This document shows, in pieces, positions 26,025 through 34,477 of a stretch of DNA of 64,000 bases. Numbering within the stretch: the stretch's first letter is position 1; each line of letters opens with the position of its first letter. The stretch is from CAWUKT01 sp963923035 (GTDB lineage: Bacteria; Bacteroidota; Bacteroidia; J057; JADKCL01): assembly GCA_963923035.1 (NCBI GenBank), contig CAWUKT010000022.1, positions 22,340-86,339 on the forward strand, in the 5' to 3' direction. A program made the position numbers and the translations under genes. The notes under the pieces are model-generated. The model had not been told where the DNA came from and made no database searches. It was given only the letters and a program-made list of their open reading frames with translations.

Positions 26025-26855
26025 TCAAATTTCCACCCCGACATCCTGGGCGGGGCTGGACTGGGCCCTGGTCACCTGGCGGGCCCGGTGCCACCGGCGG
26101 AAGGCCCGCCGGATAGAATTGTGGATCAGGCAGATTCCCTGGGCGGGTGCGATGGGTACCAGGATCAACATGCCGTCTCCCTGGTCAAATTGCGGGTTTT
26201 GGGACAGGTAAAATTGGGAGGCGGGATCGGTCCGCTGCCGCACCCGCTCGATTTCGAAGGGCGTCAGCTTGACCCGCCAGCCGACCTGGCGCCGGTAGGG
26301 ATGGGCATCCACCGCCTTGAGGTCCAGTGCCTGCGACAGCTGATTCATGATCCGGCGAACCGGAGCCGGCGTTTTTTTCTCGGGCCGCGGCCAGATCCGC
26401 AACCCTTGGTTGACAATCACACAATAGGGATTGGGGTGGATGGGCGTGGCGAGGAACCACGACCGTCGGAAGCCGGACCGGAAATACTGAAGGGTGATTT
26501 CCCGGGAGAGCACTCGCATCGCCGTATTTTTCCCGCGGTACGCGGGAAGCATCCCCACTTCGGTCCGAAAGACCGTGTGCTTGCGGCGGGAAGGCTGGAC
26601 GTCAAATTGCTGAAAGGTCAGGTAGCCCACATCCTGACCTGCACCATTGGTCAGGAGGTAGATCTTGGTCCGGCGGGTCGCCGGTTCGACCACATAGCGG
26701 TGGAACGCATCGGGAGAGACGCCATCGAAGATTTGGGAGTGGATCGCAAAGAGGCGTTGGGACAGGGCCTGGCGGGCTTCAGGGGACATTCGGGCCGGAA
26801 AACAGGGGCGTTGGACTTTGAGTTGGTTCATCTTGAGATCGTTTTGAATGGACAT
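26025..26855 (-). CDS. GNAT-like acyltransferase
   Basis: 276 residues, cytoplasmic. A GNAT-type core is suggested by IYLLTNGAGQDVGYLTFQQF, then FRTEVGMLPAYRGKNTAMRV, where the VGMLPAYRGKNTA stretch fits the acetyl-CoA-binding motif A ((Q/R)-x-x-G-x-G/A). The C-terminal ~100 residues are Arg-rich and lack GNAT features. Substrate unknown. It sits upstream of the exported protein on the same strand with a 29-base gap. Confidence 0.55.
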   Translation of the reverse strand: MSIQNDLKMNQLKVQRPCFPARMSPEARQALSQRLFAIHSQIFDGVSPDAFHRYVVEPATRRTKIYLLTNGAGQDVGYLTFQQFDVQPSRRKHTVFRTEVGMLPAYRGKNTAMRVLSREITLQYFRSGFRRSWFLATPIHPNPYCVIVNQGLRIWPRPEKKTPAPVRRIMNQLSQALDLKAVDAHPYRRQVGWRVKLTPFEIERVRQRTDPASQFYLSQNPQFDQGDGMLILVPIAPAQGICLIHNSIRRAFRRWHRARQVTRAQSSPAQDVGVEI

Positions 26856-27001
26856 ACTTCATCCACCCGACGGAGTCGGTACTGAGGGGCAGGTGAAATG
26901 ATTGGGTTTGATTCAAAGATGAAGAATGCCACTCCCCGGGCCAATCCCAATATTTAAATTTTTTGCAAGTCTGAATGAAGGGTTGGGAGTGGAAATGCCT
27001 C

Positions 27002-28210
27002 TCAGGAGCCCTGGTTGCCTAAAATCTCCCCGCCACTTTTGAAGGTCTTATCCGGGTCAAGCGCTTTTGCCACATTGTCAATTCTTTCTTGAACCCGTTG
27101 GCGATAGGTGGTGGAAATGGGTTGCTGTTTGATTTTACTCTCCAACCAAAAAATCAGCTCGTACATGCCCGCCGGCTCCCGGACTTCCCGCTTCTCGGCG
27201 AGTTTCCAAAGGGCCAGATAAAGCGCCTGAATGGCCTCGGATCCTTTTTCAGCGGAGGAAGGAAACAGGATGTCTTTCAAATGGGAAAACACCACCCGCT
27301 CAAAGGATTGCATCTTTTTCTTGCCCTGGTAATGCCGGAGGGCCGACCAGTGGAGGTATTCGACGAGGTCGTGGTTGCCGAGTTCGAAGTGGATCACAAT
27401 TTGGAAGACGCGGGAGAAGTCCTGGATATGTTGGCGGACGTCGATGCGGGGCAAATTGCGGATCTGGTTGAGCCAATGGAGCGCATCGGAATAATTGCCC
27501 TGGAGGAAATGAAAAATGGTCAGGTTGTAGTAGAAGGTGATTTGGCGGGAGGCGGGAACCTTGGCCGCGTAGCGCGCCAGGAGGTCGCGGATTTGGTCGA
27601 CGAGCACTGCCCCAGCCTCAAATTTGCCGGTATTGAGGTAGTAGAGGAGCTGGATATAGCAGGATTGGTTGATGAGATTGATCTCATCCTCAGCACTTTG
27701 CGGCTGGACGCCCGCCAGCCGCTCAATGACCGTCTCGGCAATGCCGTAGCGCTTGTACACAATGCTGGCCGACAGCAGTTCCGTGAGCGCTCGGACGTAG
27801 CCGCGCGGCTGCTGGCGGATGTGATCGGGGTGCGCCTCCCACAATTGCACCTGGGCCTGAAAATGGTCCAGGGCCCGCGGATAATCGCGTTGGAGCAGCG
27901 CGTGGCTGCCCAGGACATGGTGGCGGTCCCGCTGGGCCCGCAACGACGTCAATTCCTGCGCGCCGCGCAGAATCGGGTGGTCCACGATCTCCTGAAAGGC
28001 CTCGAGCTGGGTCGGAGACAGGGACTGGGCGCGCAGGGTGCGCAGCGTTTTGTGCTTGTCCTTCATCGACGCCATCACCACCTGTTCCTCCAGCAGACCG
28101 ATCACCTCTTGCACCCGGTTGAGTTGGGCGTCAATGCGTTCGTCCAGGCGCTTGGATTCGGTCTTGAACAGGAGTTCTTGTTCCAGTTCCAGGATTTCCA
28201 GCGACACCAA
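27002..28210 (-). CDS. C-terminal part of the interrupted helical-repeat protein
   Basis: 402 residues counted from the first start codon (GTG 28210) after the internal TAA; 21 further codons before it are also open. Helical throughout, with TPR-like pairs such as YVRALTELLSASIVYKRYG. No signal peptide. It would only be made on its own by re-initiation. Confidence 0.5.
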   Translation of the reverse strand: MVSLEILELEQELLFKTESKRLDERIDAQLNRVQEVIGLLEEQVVMASMKDKHKTLRTLRAQSLSPTQLEAFQEIVDHPILRGAQELTSLRAQRDRHHVLGSHALLQRDYPRALDHFQAQVQLWEAHPDHIRQQPRGYVRALTELLSASIVYKRYGIAETVIERLAGVQPQSAEDEINLINQSCYIQLLYYLNTGKFEAGAVLVDQIRDLLARYAAKVPASRQITFYYNLTIFHFLQGNYSDALHWLNQIRNLPRIDVRQHIQDFSRVFQIVIHFELGNHDLVEYLHWSALRHYQGKKKMQSFERVVFSHLKDILFPSSAEKGSEAIQALYLALWKLAEKREVREPAGMYELIFWLESKIKQQPISTTYRQRVQERIDNVAKALDPDKTFKSGGEILGNQGS

Positions 28211-28273
28211 GGGAGCTTCCAGCGCCTTGGCCTTCTTCGCCGCCCGCCCCAGCCATTTCAGGGCGCTTTTGTA

Positions 28274-28642
28274 TTACCCTTTTTCAAACAGAATCCGCGC
28301 TCCCCCCACCAGTTCCCGCAATTTCCCCGCCTCGCTGCGGTTGGTTTGGAGCGACTGAAGGGAGCGGATCAGCAGTCCCATCAGGTGGTACAGGGTGGAT
28401 TGGTAGTGAGCCGCGTAGGTTTGGGCCTGGAGGAACGCTAAAAATGCCGCTTCCTCATATTTCTCCCGCGCATTCAGATAATCAAACAGTTCGGTATAGT
28501 TGTTGGATTGTTTTTTCCCCGTGAAGGTCGCAAACAGCTTGAAATAACGCTTTTCGTGGGGCGTCATGGAATGGATCAGCTGGTGGACTTCGAAGAGAGA
28601 TTGAGAGCGCATGGCAGAGGTTGGGTGAAATAGAAAATACAA
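28274..28642 (-). CDS. N-terminal part of the interrupted helical-repeat protein
   Basis: 122 residues, begins with MYFLFHPTSAMRSQSLFEVH then QLIHSMTPHEKRYFKLF, the family signature. It stops at the TAA that separates it from the C-terminal part. The true start may be ATG 28612 (MRSQSLFEVHQ), which matches the usual N-terminus better. Confidence 0.5.
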   Translation of the reverse strand: MYFLFHPTSAMRSQSLFEVHQLIHSMTPHEKRYFKLFATFTGKKQSNNYTELFDYLNAREKYEEAAFLAFLQAQTYAAHYQSTLYHLMGLLIRSLQSLQTNRSEAGKLRELVGGARILFEKG

Positions 28643-28816
28643 ATTCTACCCCAGCCCTTCAAAAATGATTCGCCCAAACCGTTGTTGAGGGATGTTTTCA
28701 AGCAAAAGCAGTGCTTTCAGAGATTCAAATATTGAGATAATAGTGTTTCGTTCCTTGGAGGGAGAACTGCATCTTCGAATTGTTCAACGGAATCAACCAC
28801 TAACAATTTCGAAATT

Positions 28817-29227
28817 ATGGAACCCATCAAAATCAGCCGCATCAAGAGCAATTTGACGACCCCTTGCACCCTCCAAAACGACAACAACGAACCCGTGATG
28901 GTTCAGCCCGGCGAAACCATCAATGAACTGAACGATTTCAACCTGGCCATCGTGGGCCATGTATCCGAAGTGGACAGCGGCAATTTCCGTTGCCTCAACG
29001 TGGAGGGGGATCCCCACGCAAACGCCTTCGCCGTCGTCGACGGCACGGGCCTCATCAGCGCCCTGGGCACCCAATTGCAGGATTTTTCCCCCAATGAGCC
29101 GGAGCGCGTGAAAATTTCGATTCCCGAAGCTGCTCCGGGGCATTCCGTTTCCCTCGTCCTCATGGAAGACGACACCGAAAATGGCCGCGTGGTATGGGTC
29201 GTAGGAGATATTGACGATGTGTTATAG
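28817..29227 (+). CDS. Small beta-rich protein, unknown
   Basis: 136 residues, no signal peptide, acidic. Alternating strands and turns (VMVQPGETINELNDFNLAIV; ISIPEAAPGHSVSLVLMEDD) suggest an Ig- or phage-tail-like beta sandwich. No family is recognised. It stands alone: an upstream region of ~170 bases separates it from the divergent interrupted gene, and it converges on the RND exporter with a strong hairpin between them. Confidence 0.6.
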   Translation: MEPIKISRIKSNLTTPCTLQNDNNEPVMVQPGETINELNDFNLAIVGHVSEVDSGNFRCLNVEGDPHANAFAVVDGTGLISALGTQLQDFSPNEPERVKISIPEAAPGHSVSLVLMEDDTENGRVVWVVGDIDDVL

Positions 29228-29252
29228 GGCCAACCCTTTTTCATCTTAGGAT

Positions 29253-29280
29253 GGTGGCCCCTTCGCCCGGAGGGGTCACC
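29253..29280. other. Hairpin between convergent genes
   Basis: GGTGGCCCCT and AGGGGTCACC pair over 10 bp with one G-T pair and an 8-base loop. It overlaps the stop codon of the exporter gene. There is no T-run on either side, so a factor-dependent stop or simple transcript-end protection is more likely than intrinsic termination. Confidence 0.4.
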
Positions 29281-31573
29281 GTTGTTGTACCGGCATGGGT
29301 TTTTCGACCTCTTCTTCCACTTTTACCTGATCCTTCAGCAACCACCGAATCAGAACGGGAATCAGCAAGAAATCCGCCACCAGGGCCACAATCAGGGTCA
29401 GGGAGAGGAGCAGGCCGATGATGAGGGTGGGGGGGAATGCCGAACCGAGCAGGGTGCCAAATCCCGCAAACAGAATCAAAGTAGTGATGATAATGGCCCG
29501 CCCGGTCTCGTCAAAGGTCGCAGAAATGGCCTCCGCATTCGTTTGTCCTTTGTCCCGCTCCAACTTGAACCGGCTCAGGAAATGAATGCTGTCGTCCACG
29601 GCAATCCCGAAGGCGACGGTGAAGACAATGGCGATTTTGGGATCCAATTCCAGGCCCAAAGCGCCAATCAGGGCCGCGGTGGCGAGGAGGGGGATGATAT
29701 TCGGGATCAGGGAAATGATCACTACGCGGAAATTGCGGAAGATCAGTCCCATGAAGATGCTCACCAGCAAGAAGGCCAGCCCCAGACTCTTCAGCAGGCT
29801 GATGACGAGGAGTTCCTGGTGTTTGTCGAAGATATGCCGCGCCCCGGTATGTGTCAGGCGGAACAGGCCCGGCTCCAACTCGGCCTCCGCAAATTCGCTC
29901 ACCTCCTCCTTGATGTCCATCACCGGTCCCGACCCGATGTCCGGGATTTTGGTATACATCCAGGCCGACCGTCCATCTTCACTCAGGACAAACCCGAGTT
30001 CATTGCGCATGAAATCACCCGCCATTTCCTGCTCCTGATCAAATACCACTTGGTTCTCTACAATGGCCAGGGAATCGGGATTGAGGTAATTCAACGAATA
30101 GTGGAGGATGCGGAACATGGTCAACGGTGAGGTCACCGGCCCCGTTTCGGGAAGGTCCAGCAGGTAATTCTCGAGGCGCCTCAGCTCTCGCTGAGTTTCC
30201 ACTTCGAAGAGGCTCCGCCCTTCGGGCAGCACCTGAAGGGCCATGTCCAGCGTATTGACGCCGCCCAGCGCTTCGTCAATGGCCAAAAAGTCGGCCTTGA
30301 CCTGCGAGCGGAGGGGGAAATCCCGCACATTGGTCAGGCTGAGGCTGCTCTGGGAAGCGGCCAGGCTCGTGACCACAATAAAGACCAGGGTGCCCCAGGC
30401 AATGGCCCGGGGAAAGCGGTGGGTCGTGCGCTTGAACAGGCCCAGCGTGCGGGAAAAGGGCTTGACCTTTCGGGGCCGCATCAGCTGGTCCGCGGAAAAC
30501 CAGCTCACCAGCGCCGTAGTCAGCAGAATCACCGTGCCGAAGGCCATGAAGACGCCCACCGCCGCAAACAGACCAAAATTGCGGATGGGCGGCATATTGG
30601 AAGTCAGCAGGGACAAAAATCCGATGGCCGTCGTCAGCGAAGTCATGAAAGTCGCCAATCCGATTTCACGAATCGTGACCCGCAGCGCATCGGCCTTGGC
30701 CATCCCCCGGTGCAATTCCTCGACATACTTCGTCATGATATGCACCACGTCCGAGGTCCCCACAATCACCATCAGCACTGGATACAGGGTCGCCATCAGG
30801 TCAATGGGCCGTCCGATCCAACCCAGGAATCCGAAGAAAATGATCAGCCCCAGCATCACCGAAAAGAAGGCCACCACCGTTCCCCAGAACCGCCGGAACA
30901 GCAGCGCCATGCAGGTGAGCATGACCAGCGTCGCGATCAGCGTATAGGTCCCAAACTCGGTGGTCTGGTAATTCAGCATGGTATAGTGGAAGATCGGATA
31001 GCCCACCACGTGGGTTTGGTTTTCCCATCCAAATTCGGCGATCAGGGCCGTCAGCGATTCATTGAACCAGTTTTCCTCCGTTTGAGTGCGCTCAGAGGGC
31101 GTGGAGATGTGGACGATGAGCATGTCTCCGTTGCGGGAGATAAAATTGCCCGGCCAGCGCTGGTCGCCCATGATGCGGGCACTGTCCGCCTCAAGGTCTT
31201 CCGAGCCCCGAAAATCGAGCACCGGCAGCATCATGGGGGCGCTGGGATCGTAGAGGTAGTCGCGGATATTGGTCAGGGAATAGGCCTCTGTGGCCAGGGG
31301 CAGGCGGCGAGCACAACGGGTGAACTTTGCCACCTCCTCCAAAAACTCTTTTTCGAAGACCCCTCCTTCATTTTTGACTCCCACCAAGACCGAGTTACTC
31401 CCCGACTGAAATTGGGATTTGAACTCGTTATAGAATACAATGTCGGGATCGTCTTCGGGGAGAAAGGCCTCGAAATTGAAGGCAAAGGACAGTTTGCTCA
31501 GTCCAATGGCGCTGACAATGGTCAGCCCCACGAAAATCAACAATAGAAAGCTGCGTCCGCGCCGATTGAGCAT
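29276..31573 (-). CDS. RND/MMPL-family exporter
   Basis: Inner-membrane transporter of the RND superfamily (MMPL/HAE3 type), 765 residues in two halves of one TM + large periplasmic loop + five TMs. TM1 (SFLLLIFVGLTIVSAIGL) leads to the periplasmic FNFEAFLPEDDP region; TM2-6 include the GTSDVVHIMTKY motif in TM4 and the second half has the matching AFGIAVDDSIHFLSRF, with proton-relay acidic residues. Single-polypeptide HAE3 members export hydrophobic lipids or hopanoids in other bacteria; substrate here unknown. The marR gene lies 63 bases upstream on the same strand, so it is likely its regulator. Start at ATG 31573 instead of GTG 31579. Confidence 0.88.
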   Translation of the reverse strand: MLNRRGRSFLLLIFVGLTIVSAIGLSKLSFAFNFEAFLPEDDPDIVFYNEFKSQFQSGSNSVLVGVKNEGGVFEKEFLEEVAKFTRCARRLPLATEAYSLTNIRDYLYDPSAPMMLPVLDFRGSEDLEADSARIMGDQRWPGNFISRNGDMLIVHISTPSERTQTEENWFNESLTALIAEFGWENQTHVVGYPIFHYTMLNYQTTEFGTYTLIATLVMLTCMALLFRRFWGTVVAFFSVMLGLIIFFGFLGWIGRPIDLMATLYPVLMVIVGTSDVVHIMTKYVEELHRGMAKADALRVTIREIGLATFMTSLTTAIGFLSLLTSNMPPIRNFGLFAAVGVFMAFGTVILLTTALVSWFSADQLMRPRKVKPFSRTLGLFKRTTHRFPRAIAWGTLVFIVVTSLAASQSSLSLTNVRDFPLRSQVKADFLAIDEALGGVNTLDMALQVLPEGRSLFEVETQRELRRLENYLLDLPETGPVTSPLTMFRILHYSLNYLNPDSLAIVENQVVFDQEQEMAGDFMRNELGFVLSEDGRSAWMYTKIPDIGSGPVMDIKEEVSEFAEAELEPGLFRLTHTGARHIFDKHQELLVISLLKSLGLAFLLVSIFMGLIFRNFRVVIISLIPNIIPLLATAALIGALGLELDPKIAIVFTVAFGIAVDDSIHFLSRFKLERDKGQTNAEAISATFDETGRAIIITTLILFAGFGTLLGSAFPPTLIIGLLLSLTLIVALVADFLLIPVLIRWLLKDQVKVEEEVEKPMPVQQR

Positions 31574-31636
31574 GGCCACAAAGATAGCGGCTCTGCGGAA
31601 AAATGGAACGTGAATTTTGGGGAAGCGACGGGTCCG

Positions 31637-32089
31637 TTACCCGCGGAATTTATCGAGGATGCGGTTGAGCTCCTCGGCCTCCTCTTCGGTGATGTTTCCG
31701 ATGAAATTTTTCTCCATGTGCTGGATCTCCACATCGATGTCGCTGAGGAGGTGGAGCCCTTTGTCGGTGATGGACACATTGACCTGGCGGCGGTCGTGGT
31801 CACAGATGACCCGCTCGACGAGGTCTTTTTGGCGGAGTTTTTCAACGAGGCGGGAGGCATTGGACATTTTGTCCAGCATCCGTTCGGTGAGGAGGCGAAT
31901 GGTGGCCGGCTTGGGATGTTGGCCGCGGAGAATCCGGAGGATATTGAATTGCTGAATGGTAATGCCGTAGCCTTTCATCAGGCCATTGTGGGTTGTATTC
32001 AGCCAGTTGCTTGTATATAAAATATTGATGACAGCCTTTTGCTGCTCGCTACGGAATTTCTTTTGAACAATTTCCTCTTCCAGTTTCAT
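31637..32089 (-). CDS. MarR-family transcriptional regulator
   Basis: 150 residues, winged-helix: helix LNTTHNGLMKGYGITIQQFN, recognition region PATIRLLTERMLDKMSNASR followed by LVEKLRQKDLVER, and wing VICDHDRRQVNVSITDKG (the DRR in the wing is the family hallmark). It is transcribed with the exporter gene downstream and probably regulates it. A short TACA-N5-TGTA element at 32121-32133, ~35 bases upstream, could be its operator, but the match is weak. Confidence 0.88.
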   Translation of the reverse strand: MKLEEEIVQKKFRSEQQKAVINILYTSNWLNTTHNGLMKGYGITIQQFNILRILRGQHPKPATIRLLTERMLDKMSNASRLVEKLRQKDLVERVICDHDRRQVNVSITDKGLHLLSDIDVEIQHMEKNFIGNITEEEAEELNRILDKFRG

Positions 32090-32711
32090 AACGCATCAAG
32101 TCAATCGTAGATATTGTAGGTACATTCGGTGTAGTAACATGGAAAGTTAAGGAAATGTTTCTGGGGATAAAAAAAAGGGCGGGGAAGGGGGAGAAATTGA
32201 GCGAATACTAAGCGAAAGGAAGCCAAATACAGGGGAGATGCGGTTCTGAGGGAGCTGAATGGCCCTTTTGCATTCGGCTGGGGGCCTTTTGCTTCGCCTT
32301 TCCCCCTACATGGTGCCCGATTTTCTCTTTGGGACGGGCTGCTCTCCTGAATTTCTGCGGTTTTCCGCTCCGGAATTGGGCCGATCCACTTGATCACTCC
32401 GGGTTTCCGCCTCCAGGGGCCGGTGTTCCGTCTCTGAGCCCCAACCTTCGGGCTCAGAACTCGAAACTTCCAGCAGTGGAGCCCTAGCTTGGAGTGCTGA
32501 GGTCCAAGGGCCGAGCTATTTGCTCCGAGTTTCTACAAAAAAGGTCCATCCGTCCAGTTATTGTGTCCAACCGGCCAGTTATTGGATCCGTTTTCGGAGC
32601 TTTTTGATATAAATGCTGGCCCCTTGCCATCGCCGGGAGCAATGGGGAAGGTCTGGGAATCCATTGAAGGGAGAACTGGCGGGAACCGATGGGAAAGGTT
32701 AATTTTGCCCC
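32090..32711. other. Intergenic region between divergent marR and the LytTR gene
   Basis: No convincing gene. It contains a weak inverted repeat TACA-N5-TGTA (32121-32133) near marR, a perfect 8-bp hairpin CTGAGCCC/GGGCTCAG (32434-32457), a 21-bp tandem direct repeat (32545-32586) and a possible -7 element TATAAATG (32608-32615) before the LytTR gene. The frame 32101-32397 on the minus strand is not gene-like. Confidence 0.5.
32545..32615 (+). promoter_or_regulatory. Candidate LytTR operator and promoter
   Basis: Two head-to-tail 21-bp units (32545-32565 and 32566-32586, 17 of 21 bases equal by eye) each contain CCAGTTATTG. Known LytTR operators are two 9-bp direct repeats with GTT cores and a 12-base spacer, i.e. 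21 bases start to start, which fits. TATAAATG at 32608-32615 would be the -7 element, with TTG of the second unit as -33. The LytTR gene starts about 97 bases further down, so autoregulation is inferred. Confidence 0.45.
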
Positions 32712-33590
32712 ATGCGAACTCCCTCCATCGGTCAGTTTGTGCGGCGTCCCCACCCTTTCATCTTCGGGCCCTTGAGCCTTTTGGTGCCGGGCGGAGCAAC
32801 CTTTCTGCTGATCGCCTTGCTCGCTCCCTTTGGGTTCAAGGAGTTGGCCTGGGAAGGGCGCATGTTGTGGGCAGCGGGCCTCGGCATGGTGGTGGCGGGC
32901 TGTGTCGGAGGCGTGGTAAAAGGGTTGCAGTGGAGTGTGCCCGGGTGGATGGAGCCGGAAAAATGGACCCTGGGACGGGAAATAGTATTGGTAGGCATTG
33001 TTTTGTTGGCGATTGCGGTGGCCGTGGGGCTATTGTTGTGGATGCTCGGAATGGGCGGGGAAAGTTTCGGAGAATGGACCCTGGTGATTTTGTTGCGGAC
33101 CCTCAGCATTGCCTTTTTCCCCCTCACCCTCCTCGTCCTGATCGAACAATTCTCCCACCAACGCCAGCGCCTCCGGGAAGCCAAAGCCCTCAGCGAGCAA
33201 CTGGAATCGGCCGCCCTGAAGGAGGAAGAGATGCCCCTGGTATTGAGAGGGGAAAATGGGAAACCGGCCCTGCAAGTCCGCGCGGACGACCTCTTGTTTC
33301 TACAATCTGCCGGGAACTACGTAGAAGTCCACCACCGGGACGGCTCCGGCCAATTCCACAAGGACCTGGTCCGAAACCGCCTCAAATTGCTACTCGAAAC
33401 ATTGCCCCCCGACCGTTTCTTCCAATGCCACAAAAGCTACGTGGTGAATGTCCGACACATCCGAAAAGTCAAGGGCAACGCCCGCAACTATACCCTGCAA
33501 CTCCAATTTGATGGCCTCGAAATCCCAGTGGCCCGTTCCCGCTCCGCGGCCCTTTCCGCATTTCTCAATGCCCCCAAATCCGATGCCTGA
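32712..33590 (+). CDS. Membrane-anchored LytTR-family transcription regulator
   Basis: 292 residues: four transmembrane helices (residues ~17-145), a linker with a coiled-coil look (HQRQRLREAKALSEQLESAA), and a C-terminal LytTR domain (~185-285) with DLLFLQSAGNYVEVHHRDG, HKDLVRNRLKLLLETLP and FFQCHKSYVVNVRHIRKV. No response-regulator receiver domain is present, so signal input is probably through the membrane part. A candidate LytTR operator lies upstream, and the next genes encode an outer-membrane protein and an S41 protease. Confidence 0.88.
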   Translation: MRTPSIGQFVRRPHPFIFGPLSLLVPGGATFLLIALLAPFGFKELAWEGRMLWAAGLGMVVAGCVGGVVKGLQWSVPGWMEPEKWTLGREIVLVGIVLLAIAVAVGLLLWMLGMGGESFGEWTLVILLRTLSIAFFPLTLLVLIEQFSHQRQRLREAKALSEQLESAALKEEEMPLVLRGENGKPALQVRADDLLFLQSAGNYVEVHHRDGSGQFHKDLVRNRLKLLLETLPPDRFFQCHKSYVVNVRHIRKVKGNARNYTLQLQFDGLEIPVARSRSAALSAFLNAPKSDA

Positions 33591-33691
33591 CCAGTCATCC
33601 CGCATGGCTCCCACTCATCCCAAAATCCCTTTTTTGACCTTTCAAGCCACTTTTCTTTCCCATCATTGCGCCGCGAATCAATTTGTCGACC

Positions 33692-34477
33692 ATGATCAAA
33701 ATTCCTTTGAGCGCCTTTTTTCTGCTCCCCTTCCTCCTCCTGTTTCTTTCCCTCCAGGGCCAGGATGCTGACCGGTCCCTTTCCCTCTCCGTGGGCTGGG
33801 CCCAAGCGGCCGCCCGTGAGTGGGCCTACTCCCCGCTGGGATATGCCGGAGGAGGGCCATCAATGGAATGGGGGTACGGGGTGGAAAAGGCGGGCGGAAA
33901 AACGGACTTCTTGCGGGTCCGGGCTTTCCGGGGCGAACTCGCCAATTCATTTGGAGCGTCGGCGGAGTTGCAGGCGTACGGATTGGAGCATGGGACCTTG
34001 TATGCATGGAAAAGAGAGGCGGCCCACCCCTTCCAATGGGGCTGGATCCATCGAAATCACCTGCAAATATTGGATTTTGCGGACGCTGCCAATTACAGCC
34101 CGCGCTTTTCCTTTCACAGTACCTTGGGTGTGGCCGGCGCCTATTGCGTTCCTTTGGGCGACAGCCGATTCCAGGCTTTGGTCAGGGGCCAAATTCAGGT
34201 ATTGGGCATTGTCGTGCAGTCGGGGTATGTCTCGAATGCGCCCATTGGGCAGGAGGCCGACCCGAATGCTGGGGCCGCGGGCTGGCTTCAATCCATTCGC
34301 TTGTTTCGTCCCGGCAATGGTTGGGACTTTTCCCTGAACCCCCAATTGTCCTGCCGTTTGTCTCCCCTCAGTGCCTGTTCCTTGTCCTACCGCTACGACG
34401 GATTCCTGGTCCGGGGCCTCCACGCGAGCCGGCACAGCCAGGGCCAATACCTTCTCACCTTGACCACTCATTTGTAA
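33692..34477 (+). CDS. Outer-membrane beta-barrel-like exported protein
   Basis: 261 residues. Signal peptide (IKIPLSAFFLLPFLLLFLSL, ending QGQ). The mature part is rich in aromatic-ended strands (SLSVGWAQ, MEWGYGV, FSFHSTLGV, WDFSLNPQLSCRLSP, LSYRYDGFLV) and ends in YLLTLTTHL, consistent with an outer-membrane barrel. Function unknown. I use ATG 33692 instead of TTG 33683. Its stop codon overlaps the start of the protease gene (TAATG). Confidence 0.65.
   Translation: MIKIPLSAFFLLPFLLLFLSLQGQDADRSLSLSVGWAQAAAREWAYSPLGYAGGGPSMEWGYGVEKAGGKTDFLRVRAFRGELANSFGASAELQAYGLEHGTLYAWKREAAHPFQWGWIHRNHLQILDFADAANYSPRFSFHSTLGVAGAYCVPLGDSRFQALVRGQIQVLGIVVQSGYVSNAPIGQEADPNAGAAGWLQSIRLFRPGNGWDFSLNPQLSCRLSPLSACSLSYRYDGFLVRGLHASRHSQGQYLLTLTTHL

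Larger units (their letters stand above)
27002..28642 (-). pseudogene. Bacteroidota helical-repeat protein interrupted by an in-frame TAA
   Basis: Reading from ATG 28642, residues 1-122 end in ILFEKG, codon 123 is TAA (28276-28274), and the same frame continues with YKSALKWLGRAAKKAKALEA through to 27002. Together the two parts form one 546-codon protein of helical, TPR-like repeats whose start (LIHSMTPHEKRYFKLF) is typical of a Bacteroidota family of unknown function. There is no frame change, so a single substitution (for example CAA to TAA) accounts for it. It may be a pseudogene, a sequencing or assembly error, or a stop read through. Confidence 0.65.

Noticed and set aside
32101..32397. 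98-codon minus-strand frame upstream of marR
   Set aside because: It has no conserved features and lies in the marR promoter region.
33820..34476. N-terminal extension of the S41 protease frame
   Set aside because: It reads the barrel gene out of frame, and the protease has a lipoprotein signal starting at ATG 34477.
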